A program made the position numbers and the translations under genes. From positions 27,075-91,074 of the forward strand of contig CBIHPK010000009.1 in NCBI GenBank assembly GCA_966211675.1: DNA of 64,000 bases. Direction: 5' to 3'. Origin of the DNA: SCUS01 sp966211675 (GTDB lineage Bacteria > Myxococcota_A > Polyangia > Polyangiales > Ga0077539). Below the pieces are notes generated by a model. That model did not search any database, was not told the DNA's origin, and saw nothing but the letters and a program-made list of their open reading frames with translations. This document shows, one piece after another, positions 1 to 9,708 of the stretch. Position 1 is the first letter of the stretch, and each line of letters opens with the position of its first letter.

Positions 1-464
1 GGCTCTTCGTGCGGCGGCGCTTCGACATGGAGCTGTCCCGCTGCCTCGCCGCGGCGACCGCGCAGGGCAAGAGCGTCACGCTGCTGGTGATGGACATGGA
101 TGGCATCAAGGCCATCAACGACCGGCACGGCCACCTCTTCGGGGCGTACACCATCGGCGAGACGGGGCGGGTCATCGGCGAGGTGCTCGGCGAGCGGGGC
201 ATCGGGTCGCGCTTCGGGGGCGACGAGTTCTGCGCGCTGCTGCCCGACCATGACCTGGAGCGGGGCTTCGCGGTGGCGGAGGAGATCCACGCGGCGGTCA
301 ACGCCCACACGTACGCCCGCGAGGGCGTCACGCTGCGGCCGGGGATCTCCATCGGCGTGGCGGCGTTCCCGGGGGACGCCGATGATGCAGAGAAGTTGTT
401 CCAGCGCGCGGATGAGGCGCTGTATCGGGCGAAGCAGGGAGGGCGCAACCGGGTGATGCGTTAG
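1..464 (+). CDS. GGDEF-domain protein (diguanylate cyclase), 3' end only
   Basis: The reading frame is open from the left edge (Leu-Phe precede the first possible start at 9), so the start and any sensor domain lie outside the window. The visible part is almost a whole GGDEF domain: the metal-binding stretch LLVMDMDGIKAIND, then an intact GGDEF signature (nt 216-230) and the usual ADEALYRAKQ end. GGDEF enzymes make cyclic di-GMP from two GTP. The RxxD inhibitory site expected just before GGDEF is absent (GERG), so product inhibition at that site is unlikely. The active-site motif suggests an active cyclase. What it senses cannot be seen here. Confidence 0.9.
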   Translation, partial: LFVRRRFDMELSRCLAAATAQGKSVTLLVMDMDGIKAINDRHGHLFGAYTIGETGRVIGEVLGERGIGSRFGGDEFCALLPDHDLERGFAVAEEIHAAVNAHTYAREGVTLRPGISIGVAAFPGDADDAEKLFQRADEALYRAKQGGRNRVMR

Positions 465-522
465 TCGGCGCACCCCGGTCCCGCAACGAGAGCCCGCGAT
501 GACGGGCGGTGGATGGTGAGCG

Positions 523-3500
523 ATGTTCGAGGTCCGATGCCCAGGCTGCCAGAACCCCTTCGAGCTCGACGAGCGTCGCGTGCCTCGCAACGGGATGACC
601 ATGCGGTGTCCGAAGTGCCAGACCACCTTCGTGGTCAAGCGCCCGGAGACCATCGGCTTCGCGGGTGCTCCGCCCAGCTCTGACACGGGGAGGTCCGTTC
701 CGCTCCCGATGCCCTTCGCGCCGCACTCGGCCGGGGGGAAGGCCCCGCCGCCGATCCCGATGCCCGGGGCGACGATGCTGGGAGGGCCCCCTCCGGTGCC
801 GGGGCGAGCGCCCACCTCGCGCCCGCAGGTCCCCGCCGACCTCGCCGCGGAGCTCATCGGCCGTACGCCCGCGCCGCCGCCCGACCTCACGCCCGGCACC
901 AACGACTCGAGCTGGGAACTCTCCGTCGACCTCCCGATGCCCGCGCACGAGGTCGGCCTGCCCGCTCCGGCCGAGCCCGAGGCGCGTCGACGCGCGGCCC
1001 AGGCCGCCTCGGCGGGCCTCCCGGCCGCCCCTCCGCCGACCGGATCCAACGTCAAATCCACCCTGACGATGCTCCCCGAGCTGCGGCCCGAGATGCAGGC
1101 CGTGACCGGCCGACCGTCGCCGCGCCCCATCCCCCCCGAGGAGGTCGGTCTGCCCGGCATCTCCGCGGCCCTGCCGGTCCCGGTCGCAGGTCTGCCTGCG
1201 CTCCACCACGGTCATGCCGGTCTCCCGGCGGTCTCTGCCGGTCTCCCGGTGGTCTCTGCAGGTCTCCCGCAGATCGCTGCGGGCCTGCCGATGAACGCCG
1301 CCGGGCTCCCGATGAACGCCGCCGGGCTCCCGATGAACGCCGCCGGGCTCCCGATGAACCCCGCGGGTCTCCCGATGAACCCCGCGGGTCTCCCGATGAA
1401 CCCCGCGGGTCTCCCGATGAACGCCGCCGGGCTCCCGATGAACGCCGCGGGCCTGCCGATGGGCGCGGCCAACCTGCCGATGAACGCCGCGGGCCTGCCG
1501 ATGGGCGCGGCCGAGCTGCCCGGGCTCGAGCCCGAGCTGCCCATGAACAACCCGCGCCAGGTGGTGCTCGGGCGCGTCAACGTCGAGCGCCGCGCGTTCA
1601 CCATGACCGAGTCCGACGACCTCCCGTCGCTCGCCGGAGACGCGGCGCTCCCCTCCGTGCGGGCCCCGTCGCAGCACTCCGTGCGCGAGGAGTACGCGGT
1701 GCCGATGGTCGACCGCGGGGAGCGCGCCACCGCTCACGGCGGCGTGAACTACGGCGAGCTCGACCTGGGCGACGTCATCGGCCAGCCGATCCCGCCGACG
1801 CCCGCGGTGGGAAATACCTACCAGGGTAATCCCTTCCCTCCGCAGAGCCGCGGGATGGACATCGGCCAGGAGTTCGACGCCCTCCCCGGGGCCGCGGGCC
1901 GGCCGTACGGCAGCCCCGTCGCGGAGGCCCCGATGCCTCCCCCGACCGCGAAGAAGACCCCGGCGAAGAAGGAGACCCGCAAGGTCGCCGTGAGCGAGGG
2001 GCCGAGGCGGCCGTGGATGCAGTACGCGCTCTACGGGGCCCTCGGCGTGCTGGGCGTCGGCGTGCTGGGCGGCGCCGCGCTCGCGACCACGGAGTACGGG
2101 GCGTTCGGCAAGAACTGGTTCGACGAGCAGCTGCACGGGCCCGAGCGGCACGCCGCGGCGACGCGGGTGATCCAGTACGTCGACCGGCTCATCGAGCACG
2201 ACACCTACGACCGCGCCATCGCGGGGCTGCGGCGCGTCGAGCAGGCGCTCGGCCGCGTGCCCAAGGAGCGCGAGCTCAAGGCGTACATCGTCTACGCGAA
2301 CAACCTGGTGGTGCTGCGCTTCGGGGCCGATCCGTCGCGCACCGGACGCGCGCGCACGCTGCTCGCGGAGCTGGTGGAGGCGCCGCCGGGGATGCAGTTC
2401 CTGGCGCTGGCGAAGGCGTCCGACGCGCTGGCCCGGGGGAACCCCCGCGAGGCCCTGAGGCTCGCGCGCAACGACCCCAACGGGCGCGACCTCGCGACGA
2501 TGGCCGCCGCGGCGCTCAACGACAACGCCCAGTGGCTTCGCTACGCCACCGCGGGCCGTCAGCGGCACCCCACCTCGCGCTCTCGCTACCTGCTGGCCCA
2601 GGCGTACTACGCGACCGGAGATGTCCCGGCGGCGCGGCGCATGGCCGAGGAGACGCTGCAGCACGAGGCGCAGCACCCCGGGGCGCGCGTGATGCTGGCG
2701 CGCATCCTCGGGCAGCGCGAGGAGGCCCAGGCCCGCGCGCTCTCGCTGCTGCAAGACCTCGTGGGCACGACCGCCCGCGGCTCCGCGGTGAGCTACGCCT
2801 CGCCGACGGAGCGCGCCGACGCGTGCGTGGTGGCCGGGCAGATCGAGATGGCGCGCGATCGGGTGACCGTGGCGCAGACGCGCTTCCAGCGGGCGCTCGA
2901 GCTCGAGCCGCGCAGCGCGACGGCGCTGGTGGGCATCGGGTCGATCCTGTACCGCCAGGGCAACTTCACCGACGCGCAGGCGCGCTTCCGCAACGCCCAC
3001 AGCGCCGACCCGCAGAACCTCGACGCCATCATCGGCATCGCGCAGTCGACGCTGTCGCTCAACCAGCCCGCGGAGGCCAAGGCCGCGCTCGAGCCCGCGG
3101 TGCAGGAGCACCCCAACGACGGCCGGCTGCACTACTGGCTCGGCCGCGCGCTCGCGGCCACCAGCGACCAGCGCTCGCTGGCGCAGCAGTCCTTCCGTGA
3201 GGCCATCCGGCTGCAGCCGGACAACCTGGACGCGTACGTCTCGCTCTCCGAGCTGCTCATCGCGATGCAGCGCAACGACGCCGCCGACCAGGTGCTCGTC
3301 GAGGCCCGCGCTCGGGTGCCGGACAACGCCGCCATCCACCGCGCGCTCGCGCACGGCCGCCTCGCCCGCGGCGACGTCAACGGCGCCGAGGAGGAGCTGC
3401 GCGTCGCCCTGCAGCGCGACCCCGAGGACGTGCGCGCCCACTTCGCCCTGGGCGACGTGTACCGCAGGATGCAGCGCCTCGACGACGCCACGCGGCGCCT

Positions 3501-4419
3501 CGACACGGTGGCGCGCATCGACCCCGACTACCCCGGCCTCGCCCTCGCCCGCGGCCGCCTCGCGGAGGCGCGCGGCGAGCTCCCGGAGGCGCTCGCGACC
3601 TTCCGCGAGGCCCTGGCGCGCGACCCCACCAACCCGGAGCTCATCAACCGGGTGGCGGCCACGCTGGTCGCGCTGGGCAACTTCGGCGACGCTGACCAGA
3701 TGCTCCGCTCGGTGGTGGTGAACCAGCCGACCAACGCCGAGGCGCAGTACCTGATGGGCCGCGCTCGCCTGGGCGCGGGCAACTACGTCGACTCGGTGCA
3801 CTACCTCGACCGCGCGATCGAGCTCAACCCGCAGCGGGCGGAGTTCAAGGCCTTCGCGGCGGAGGCGCACCGGCGCTCCGGGGACATCGTGCGGGCGCTG
3901 CAGCTCGCGGAGGAGTCCATCCAGCTCGACCCGGCGTTTCCGCGCGGGTACTGGGTGCGCGCGGAGATCAGGGTGCGCCAGGGCGCCGCGGCGCAGGCGC
4001 TGGTGGACATCAACCGCGCGACGCAGCTCGACCAGACCTTCTGGGACGCCTACGCGACCTGGGCGGACATCGACGACGCGCTCGGCCGTCGCGACGACGC
4101 GATCCGGCTGTACCAGATCGCCATCTCGCACGACCCGCGGCACGGCGACTGGTTCTACAACCTGGGCCGGCTGCTCGGCGACGCGGGGCGCGAGGGCGAG
4201 GCCAAGGCGGCGCTGCTGCAGGTGCGCTCGCTGGGCGCGGGGCTCAACCCGACGCCGAGCTGGTTCGTGCAGGGCACGCGGCAGCTCGCCGACCTGGAGC
4301 GGTCGAGCAACCCCGCCGAGGCGCGGCGGCTCTACATCGAGTACCTGCGCATGGTCCCGCCGGGCAGCCCCTCGTCGACGAGCGTGCAGATCATCCTCGG
4401 AGAGATGGGCGACAACTGA
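523..4419 (+). CDS. Zinc-ribbon / heptapeptide-repeat / TPR membrane protein
   Basis: A 1298-residue protein with four parts. (1) An N-terminal MJ0042-type zinc ribbon with CxxC pairs at C6/C9 and C29/C32. (2) A long Pro/Ala-rich region holding 14 tandem copies of a seven-residue unit (AGLPMNA and variants, residues ~232-329). (3) One transmembrane helix near residues 500-523, preceded by a Lys-rich patch. (4) About 770 residues of TPR repeats to the C terminus. Zinc ribbons of this type open several large myxobacterial envelope and motility proteins, so the ribbon is probably cytoplasmic and the TPR region external. That topology and any link to motility or secretion are inference. No enzymatic motif is visible. 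Confidence 0.9.
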   Translation: MFEVRCPGCQNPFELDERRVPRNGMTMRCPKCQTTFVVKRPETIGFAGAPPSSDTGRSVPLPMPFAPHSAGGKAPPPIPMPGATMLGGPPPVPGRAPTSRPQVPADLAAELIGRTPAPPPDLTPGTNDSSWELSVDLPMPAHEVGLPAPAEPEARRRAAQAASAGLPAAPPPTGSNVKSTLTMLPELRPEMQAVTGRPSPRPIPPEEVGLPGISAALPVPVAGLPALHHGHAGLPAVSAGLPVVSAGLPQIAAGLPMNAAGLPMNAAGLPMNAAGLPMNPAGLPMNPAGLPMNPAGLPMNAAGLPMNAAGLPMGAANLPMNAAGLPMGAAELPGLEPELPMNNPRQVVLGRVNVERRAFTMTESDDLPSLAGDAALPSVRAPSQHSVREEYAVPMVDRGERATAHGGVNYGELDLGDVIGQPIPPTPAVGNTYQGNPFPPQSRGMDIGQEFDALPGAAGRPYGSPVAEAPMPPPTAKKTPAKKETRKVAVSEGPRRPWMQYALYGALGVLGVGVLGGAALATTEYGAFGKNWFDEQLHGPERHAAATRVIQYVDRLIEHDTYDRAIAGLRRVEQALGRVPKERELKAYIVYANNLVVLRFGADPSRTGRARTLLAELVEAPPGMQFLALAKASDALARGNPREALRLARNDPNGRDLATMAAAALNDNAQWLRYATAGRQRHPTSRSRYLLAQAYYATGDVPAARRMAEETLQHEAQHPGARVMLARILGQREEAQARALSLLQDLVGTTARGSAVSYASPTERADACVVAGQIEMARDRVTVAQTRFQRALELEPRSATALVGIGSILYRQGNFTDAQARFRNAHSADPQNLDAIIGIAQSTLSLNQPAEAKAALEPAVQEHPNDGRLHYWLGRALAATSDQRSLAQQSFREAIRLQPDNLDAYVSLSELLIAMQRNDAADQVLVEARARVPDNAAIHRALAHGRLARGDVNGAEEELRVALQRDPEDVRAHFALGDVYRRMQRLDDATRRLDTVARIDPDYPGLALARGRLAEARGELPEALATFREALARDPTNPELINRVAATLVALGNFGDADQMLRSVVVNQPTNAEAQYLMGRARLGAGNYVDSVHYLDRAIELNPQRAEFKAFAAEAHRRSGDIVRALQLAEESIQLDPAFPRGYWVRAEIRVRQGAAAQALVDINRATQLDQTFWDAYATWADIDDALGRRDDAIRLYQIAISHDPRHGDWFYNLGRLLGDAGREGEAKAALLQVRSLGAGLNPTPSWFVQGTRQLADLERSSNPAEARRLYIEYLRMVPPGSPSSTSVQIILGEMGDN
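1216..1521 (+). repeat. 21-bp tandem repeat coding for AGLPMNA heptapeptides
   Basis: Fourteen in-frame 21-bp units run from 1216 to 1509, followed by a partial AELP unit. The first three are divergent (AGLPAVS, AGLPVVS, AGLPQIA). The middle copies are AGLPMNA or AGLPMNP, and the last alternate AGLPMGA and ANLPMNA. Adjacent units are nearly identical in DNA, which suggests recent copy-number change by slippage or unequal exchange. Confidence 0.92.
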
Positions 4420-4438
4420 CCGGGGCGTCGTCCCCCCT

Positions 4439-5185
4439 TCAGTGCAGCGTGGTGAAGCCCGACAGGACCAGCCGATACGAGTCCGTGGCGGAGTCGTAGG
4501 TCCCTTCGAACTTGGAGGGCCAGTTCACCTCGCGCCCCACCACGCTGGGGCGCGGGATGGCGAAGGAGAAGTCGTTGTGGCCCTCGAGGAAGGTCCTCGT
4601 CACCATCGGCTCGACGAAGGCCAGCGCGCCGGAGTGATAGCCGAGGATCAGCGTGCGCGTGAAGGGCTGCGGGTTGGTCATCGAGAGCTCAGGTGAGGTC
4701 GGGTCGATGGCGTGCACGCCCATGGCGGGCTCACAGGTCCCGTCGGGGCCAGGGCCCGTGCCGGGGATGATGTACGGCGTCGGGATGCGCTCCGCGGCGG
4801 GCATGGGCTCGTTGGCGCAGTCGATGGTCAGGCGCTCGGTGTTGGTGATCAGGTTGAAGTGAAGATCGAAGTGCGGCACCTGATACGGGGCCGGCGGGTG
4901 CCCCTCGGGCTCGAAGTAGAAGCTGATGTGACGGAAGGCCCCGGCCTGCGCCGGCAGGTCGAGGAAGACGGCCGCCGGGCCGCTGGCGGTGCGCACGCTC
5001 TCCATCGGGAGCACCGCGCCGATCTCGGTGAGCGTCCCGGTGGCGGTGACCGTCGCGAAGTTCGTCACCGTGCCGCTGCCGAGCATCCCGCTCTGGCCTG
5101 CGGTTCGCCGCAGCGACGGAGTGGTCTCGTCGGAGCACGCGGTCGCCAGCACGGATACCACCAATGCGATGAGTGGAAGTCGCAT
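4439..5185 (-). CDS. Predicted lipoprotein of unknown function
   Basis: 248 residues from the ATG at 5185, which has a GGAGG 12 bases upstream and begins a lipoprotein signal peptide (MRLPLIALVVSVLATAC). The frame stays open 40 codons further upstream but without signal-peptide character, so the shorter start is preferred. The middle carries H-F-D-L-H-F followed by a Glu-Arg pair, resembling the histidine-rich core of the DUF5602/TTHB210-like family. That match is by eye only. The gene faces the TPR gene tail to tail with a 19-base gap and lies 277 bases downstream of phoH on the same strand. The product should be anchored at the periplasmic face of the envelope. Confidence 0.8.
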   Translation of the reverse strand: MRLPLIALVVSVLATACSDETTPSLRRTAGQSGMLGSGTVTNFATVTATGTLTEIGAVLPMESVRTASGPAAVFLDLPAQAGAFRHISFYFEPEGHPPAPYQVPHFDLHFNLITNTERLTIDCANEPMPAAERIPTPYIIPGTGPGPDGTCEPAMGVHAIDPTSPELSMTNPQPFTRTLILGYHSGALAFVEPMVTRTFLEGHNDFSFAIPRPSVVGREVNWPSKFEGTYDSATDSYRLVLSGFTTLH

Positions 5186-5462
5186 GATCTTCTCGAAGCC
5201 TCCGTGTGATGTCTGCGCCGGGCGCTCGCGCCCCACGGCGCTCTCCCTCGAGCAGGAACGCCCGGACTCGCCGTGAGCGCCCCCTCGACCCTCCTCACTC
5301 CCCATCAGGAGGAAGTGGTCATCAGTCGAGCAAGACGCGGACCCCCGAGGGTGAACCCTCGATGGTGCTTCAGCGTTCTTCGATGGAGGACGCGCCCTCG
5401 ATGGAGATCAGGGCGAGTACATTCGCCACACCGTGGCAGGGCCGGTGTGCGCTGGGCGTGGC

Positions 5463-6521
5463 CTACTCGGTCTCTCGGGCCGCCGCGCGGTTCTCTTCGC
5501 GCATGGCGCGGCCGCGGCTGAGGGCGTTGTCCCTCGCCTCGTAGGCGCGGACGATGCGAGCCACCAGCGGGTGCCTCACCACGTCGACGTCGGTGAAGGT
5601 GCAGAACGCGATGCCCTCGGTGCCCGTGAGCAGGTTGGTCGCGTCGGAGAGGCCCGACTTGCGCCCCTCTGGGAGGTCGACCTGAGTGACGTCGCCGGTG
5701 ATCACCGCCTTCGAGTCGTAGCCGAGGCGCGTGAGGAACATCTTCATCTGCTCGGACGTGGTGTTCTGCGCCTCGTCGAGGATCACGAAGGCCTCGTTGA
5801 GGGTACGGCCGCGCATGAAGGCCAGCGGCGCGACCTCGATCTGCCCGCGCTGGATGAGCGCCTGGGCCTTGTCGAGGTCCATCATGTCGTGCATCGCGTC
5901 GTAGAGCGGGCGCAGGTAGGGGTTGACCTTCTCCGCGAGGTCGCCCGGCAGGAAGCCCAGCTTCTCGCCGGCCTCCACCGCGGGCCTCGTCAGGATGATG
6001 CGCTTGACCTTCTTCTGCATCAGCGCCGCGACCGCCATCGCCATCGCGAGGTAGGTCTTGCCCGTGCCCGCGGGGCCGATGCCGAACACGATGTCGTGCG
6101 AGCGCAGGGCCTCGATGTAGCGCTTCTGCGCGAGCCCCTTCGGGGCGATGATGCGGTGCCGCGCGCTCACCAGCACCACGTCCTGGAACACGTCCCGCAG
6201 CTTCAGCTCCGGGTGCTCCTTGAGCAGCCGCACGGCGCGCGCCACGTCGTTGCCGTTGATCTCGTTGCCGTCGCGGATCGACTCGCACAGCTCCGCCACC
6301 ACGCGCTCGGCGAAGGCCACCTCCTCCGCCGAGGTGCCCTGGATGTGCACCTGGTGTCCGCGCTGACCGATGCTGACCCCGGTCTCCACCTCCAGCACCC
6401 GAAGGTGCTCGTTGCGTGGACCGCACAGCGCCACCATCAGCGCCGGATCAGCCACATCGACCTGCGCGCTCCCACCCGGATTGCGCGCGCCCTTCGAGCC
6501 CGAAGCTTCGCTCTTCGCCAT
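5463..6521 (-). CDS. phoH: PhoH-like ATPase
   Basis: A 352-residue PhoH-family P-loop ATPase. Walker A is GPAGTGKT (149-156) and Walker B ends in LDEAQN (248-253). Other family stretches are visible (LTRPAVEAGEKLGFLPGD, RGRTLNEAFVILDEAQ, TGDVTQVDLP). The N-terminal ~90 residues form the KH-like region usual for this family. The start is placed at MAKSEASG because the 53 upstream codons are basic, low in hydrophobics and unlike PhoH. PhoH/YbeZ proteins are cytoplasmic ATPases linked to RNA metabolism, often beside ybeY. No ybeY is seen next to it here. Confidence 0.95.
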   Translation of the reverse strand: MAKSEASGSKGARNPGGSAQVDVADPALMVALCGPRNEHLRVLEVETGVSIGQRGHQVHIQGTSAEEVAFAERVVAELCESIRDGNEINGNDVARAVRLLKEHPELKLRDVFQDVVLVSARHRIIAPKGLAQKRYIEALRSHDIVFGIGPAGTGKTYLAMAMAVAALMQKKVKRIILTRPAVEAGEKLGFLPGDLAEKVNPYLRPLYDAMHDMMDLDKAQALIQRGQIEVAPLAFMRGRTLNEAFVILDEAQNTTSEQMKMFLTRLGYDSKAVITGDVTQVDLPEGRKSGLSDATNLLTGTEGIAFCTFTDVDVVRHPLVARIVRAYEARDNALSRGRAMREENRAAARETE

Positions 6522-6612
6522 GTGTGCCCAACCTACCACAGCCCTCGCGGCGGGGCGGCGGTGCGGTATATGTGCGGTGTGACGATCCACGCGCGATGGA
6601 TGGGGTGACCGG

Positions 6613-7101
6613 GTGCAGGGCAACGGACGACGCGCGCTCCCGCTCTTCGCGGCGCTGACCGGTGGAGCACCGCGCTCCACGGCGCCGCACCTCGAGCAGG
6701 CGCGCCGCGGCCTGGGCGGGGCCTACGCCGACGACGTCGACGCCGCGATGATCGGCCGCTTCGTGCGCGCCGCGCCCCACGAGGGCGTGGTGCTGCACGC
6801 CGACGCGGCGACGGTGGACGTGATGGTGTCCGCGGGCGTGGTGCGCCGGGTGGCGCGCTCGCGGGTGGTGGCCCTCGACGACGTCGAGCTGTCGCCGCTG
6901 CGGCGGCGCATGGCGGGCGACGTGCGGCGCTTCGCGGCGATGCCCGCGGGGCGGAGGGCGCGCTTCACCACCGAGACGGGCGACGAGGCCGAGGGGCTGC
7001 TGATCGAGAAATGCCGCTACGGCGCCCTCGTCGCCCTCGACGACGGTCGCGTGGTGGCGCTCGGGTTCAGCCGGATGATCGCCACGGTCGCGCCCGGCTG
7101 A
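6613..7101 (+). CDS. Hypothetical protein, 162 aa
   Basis: A GTG-start frame, divergent from phoH and ending 4 bases before the convergent kinase gene. The translation is rich in Ala, Arg, Val and Asp and reads like a compact soluble alpha/beta protein (for example VVLHADAATVDVMVSAGVV). It has no signal peptide, membrane segment or recognised motif. It is called a gene because it fills the space between phoH and the kinase and its composition is protein-like. The start is uncertain; no strong ribosome-binding site is visible. Confidence 0.6.
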   Translation: MQGNGRRALPLFAALTGGAPRSTAPHLEQARRGLGGAYADDVDAAMIGRFVRAAPHEGVVLHADAATVDVMVSAGVVRRVARSRVVALDDVELSPLRRRMAGDVRRFAAMPAGRRARFTTETGDEAEGLLIEKCRYGALVALDDGRVVALGFSRMIATVAPG

Positions 7102-7105
7102 GACT

Positions 7106-7921
7106 TCACCTGGCCAGCAGCATCGCCCTCGCCTCGCGCGCCGTGGGCCGCGCCTCCGGGCTCTTCGCCAGGCAGCGCTCGATGAGCTCGTCGAGCCACG
7201 CCGGGACCGAGGCCTCGACCTCCCGCGCCGACGGCACCGGACCCTCGGCGATCGCCAGCATCGCCTCCATCGCCCCGCCCCCGTAGAGCCGCCGCCCGGT
7301 GAGCAGCTCATAGAGCAGCACCGCCGCCGCGAACACGTCGCTCCGCCCGTCGATGATCCCCTCTCCGGTCACCACCTCCGGGGCCATGTATCCGCGCGTC
7401 CCCTTGAGCACGCCGCGCTCCGGGTCCTCGCGCCAGCGGCTCGTCGCGATGCCGAAGTCCACCAGCGAGACGCCTCCGTCGTCGCGCACGATCACGTTGC
7501 CCGGCGCCACGTCGCGGTGCACCGCCCCGAGGCCGACGCCCTCCTCGTCGGCGCGCGTGTGCACGTGGTCGAGCGCGTCGAGCAGCGCCGCGATCCACGC
7601 CACCGCCGCCGGCTGCGCCACCCGGCCCGCGGCCAGCACCGCGTCGAGCCCTCGGCCCTCCACGCGGTCGATCACGAGGTGCGGCAGCCCGGCGGCGTCC
7701 CGGTACAGCGCCCGGAGCGCTGGAATCGCCGGGTGATCGAGGCGCCCCAGCAGCCGCCCCTCGTGCTCGAACATCGTCACCAGCGCCGGGTCGTAGGCGC
7801 AGTGCCGGTGCATGCGCTTGAGCACCCGCGTCACGCCGTCCGCGTCGTGCGCCAGGAAGGTCTCGGCCAGCGCGCCCACCCCCAGGCTCTCGCCCACGCG
7901 CAGCGCCGGTGGCTCCGTCAT
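7106..7921 (-). CDS. Ser/Thr protein kinase, single domain
   Basis: A 271-residue Hanks-type kinase domain with nothing attached. Key residues are the invariant Lys in VLKRMH (K35), the catalytic loop HRDVAPGN (135-142), DFG (155-157) and the APE-like APEVV (180-184). The glycine loop is weak (GESLGVGALAET). Length matches a bare kinase domain, with no transmembrane segment or sensor. The ATG at 7921 is preferred; the open frame continues 26 codons upstream without kinase homology. It is divergent from the metalloprotease lipoprotein gene (130-base gap). It is probably a soluble kinase; the substrate is unknown. Confidence 0.92.
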   Translation of the reverse strand: MTEPPALRVGESLGVGALAETFLAHDADGVTRVLKRMHRHCAYDPALVTMFEHEGRLLGRLDHPAIPALRALYRDAAGLPHLVIDRVEGRGLDAVLAAGRVAQPAAVAWIAALLDALDHVHTRADEEGVGLGAVHRDVAPGNVIVRDDGGVSLVDFGIATSRWREDPERGVLKGTRGYMAPEVVTGEGIIDGRSDVFAAAVLLYELLTGRRLYGGGAMEAMLAIAEGPVPSAREVEASVPAWLDELIERCLAKSPEARPTAREARAMLLAR

Positions 7922-8051
7922 GCGCGCGCCTGCACCGCTCACCGTGCGGATCACGGCGCGAGTATACTCCGCCCCCGTCGCGCGCGATCGCTGCTCCAAT
8001 CATGGCCTCAGCCGAGTTCATCGCCGCGCACCCCTGAACCTCCAGACCTCC

Positions 8052-9695
8052 ATGCGGCCACCCCTCTGCCTGCTTCTCTCGCTCGCCGGCCTCGGCTGCG
8101 GCGCGTCGGTGACCCACAACGCCACGGCCCCGACGGACGTCCCGATGGCCGCCGTGGACGTGCCGCCGGTGACGGTGGACGTGCCGCCCGCGGCGGTGGA
8201 CGTCCCGGTGGCGATCATCGACGTCCCCCCGATCGAGCCGACGAACCTCGGGCTCGGTGAGGCGTGCTCGCGCGACCAGCAGTGCGCCTCGGGCGTGTGC
8301 GCGCAGACCCCCGGCGTCGTCGCGGGCTGCGCCCAGCCCTGCGTCGACGACGAGGCCTGCCTCGCGGTCAACAGCCAGCTCGCGTGCGTGCTCGACCGAT
8401 CACCCGGCGGCGGTCGGCTGGTGTGCGGCCAGGTGGCGGGCGCCGAGGTCGACCCCTCCGGGGCGTGCACGCGGGACACGGAGTGCTTCTCGGGCTTCTG
8501 CCTGGACGGGCTCTGCCACAACGCCTGCGCCGACGACAGCGTGTGCGCCGCGGGCTGGCACTGCGGGGCGCAGGCGGTCGGCGCGCGCAGCGTGCAGGTG
8601 TGCCGCGCCAACCCCATCACCGGCGTCACCGTCGAGGACTACGTGCTCTTCGAGGGCCTCGCGGGCGTCGACCGCAGCACCATGCCGCTGCCGGTCATCG
8701 CGCCGCCGGACACCGTGTCGCTCACCTGGGTGACGCAGGACCTCGCGGGCCCCGACCTGCTCGCCAGCGTCACCGGCGTGACCGCTCCCGACAGCCGCAC
8801 CCTGGTCGACCTGCGCACCTGGAGCAGCCTGCGGGAGCAGCAGGTGCGCACGCTCCCGTCGCGGCTGCAGATCAACGCGGCGACCTTCCCGGGGCGCACC
8901 ATGGAGCCGATGGTCCCGGGGGTGTTTCGCTCGTCGCACGCGCTGCTCAACGACCGCAGCGGGACGCCCGTCGCCACCCGCCGGATGCGCGCGCTGGTGC
9001 GGGTCAAGCGCGCCCCCGGGGGCGTCGCCGCCAGCGGCTGGACCCTGCGGCTCCGGGTGATCGTCGGCGGCATCGCGGGGCTCACCGCGGGCTCGGCTTC
9101 GACCAACGCCCGGCTGCAGGGAGCGCTCGCCCGGATGCGCGCGATCTACGCCGGCGTCGGGGTCAACCTCGTCGTCGAGGGCTACGCCGACCTCAACGCC
9201 GCGGACGCCGCGCGCTTCGCCATCATCGACAGCCAGGAGGAGCTGCGCGCCCTCTTCCAGCGCAGCGCCGGGATGACCGGCGACGTGCTGCCCATCTTCC
9301 TGGTGCGGGGGATCTCCTCCACCGCGGGCCTGGAGAACGCCATCGGCATCGCCGGGGGAATCAACGGCCCGCCGGGGATCTTCGGCACCGTCTCCTCCGG
9401 GGTGGTGGCCAGCTGGGACAACACCTTCGGTCGCACCGACCTGCTGGCGCAGGTGCTCGCGCACGAGTGCGGCCACTACCTGGGGCTCTGGCATACCATG
9501 GAGCGTAATCCCGGCTGCACCACGGCGGCGCAGACGGACTGCTCGCTCTGGGGCGGCGTGGACAACCTCACGGACACGCCCGCCACGATGGCCGGCGCCT
9601 CGCGCTACCTGATGTACTGGACCACCAGCGGGAGCAACGAGCTGCTCTCCGCCGGTCAGGGGCTGATGATGCGGGGAAACCCGATCATCCATTGA
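8052..9695 (+). CDS. Lipoprotein with metzincin-type zinc metalloprotease domain
   Basis: 547 residues. The signal peptide ends in a lipobox (LAGLGC). It is followed by an Ala/Val/Asp/Pro linker made of DVP units, then a Cys-rich region with two EGF-like or Myxococcus-type Cys blocks (ACSRDQQCASGVC, ACTRDTECFSGFC). The C-terminal half is a protease domain with the extended zinc motif HECGHYLGLWH (471-481). That gives three zinc-ligand histidines and the catalytic Glu472, as in metzincins. A second Cys cluster follows. The start is fixed by the signal peptide; an in-frame extension upstream is not protein-like. It probably works as a surface-anchored endopeptidase. Whether it acts on prey, matrix or self proteins is not visible. 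Confidence 0.9.
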   Translation: MRPPLCLLLSLAGLGCGASVTHNATAPTDVPMAAVDVPPVTVDVPPAAVDVPVAIIDVPPIEPTNLGLGEACSRDQQCASGVCAQTPGVVAGCAQPCVDDEACLAVNSQLACVLDRSPGGGRLVCGQVAGAEVDPSGACTRDTECFSGFCLDGLCHNACADDSVCAAGWHCGAQAVGARSVQVCRANPITGVTVEDYVLFEGLAGVDRSTMPLPVIAPPDTVSLTWVTQDLAGPDLLASVTGVTAPDSRTLVDLRTWSSLREQQVRTLPSRLQINAATFPGRTMEPMVPGVFRSSHALLNDRSGTPVATRRMRALVRVKRAPGGVAASGWTLRLRVIVGGIAGLTAGSASTNARLQGALARMRAIYAGVGVNLVVEGYADLNAADAARFAIIDSQEELRALFQRSAGMTGDVLPIFLVRGISSTAGLENAIGIAGGINGPPGIFGTVSSGVVASWDNTFGRTDLLAQVLAHECGHYLGLWHTMERNPGCTTAAQTDCSLWGGVDNLTDTPATMAGASRYLMYWTTSGSNELLSAGQGLMMRGNPIIH

Positions 9696-9708
9696 GGAGA
9701 GGGGGCGC

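Noticed and set aside
328..4143. A 1271-residue open frame on the minus strand
   Set aside because: It is antisense to the zinc-ribbon/TPR gene. Its product is Arg/Gly/His/Val-rich without domains, a known effect of GC-rich codon use.
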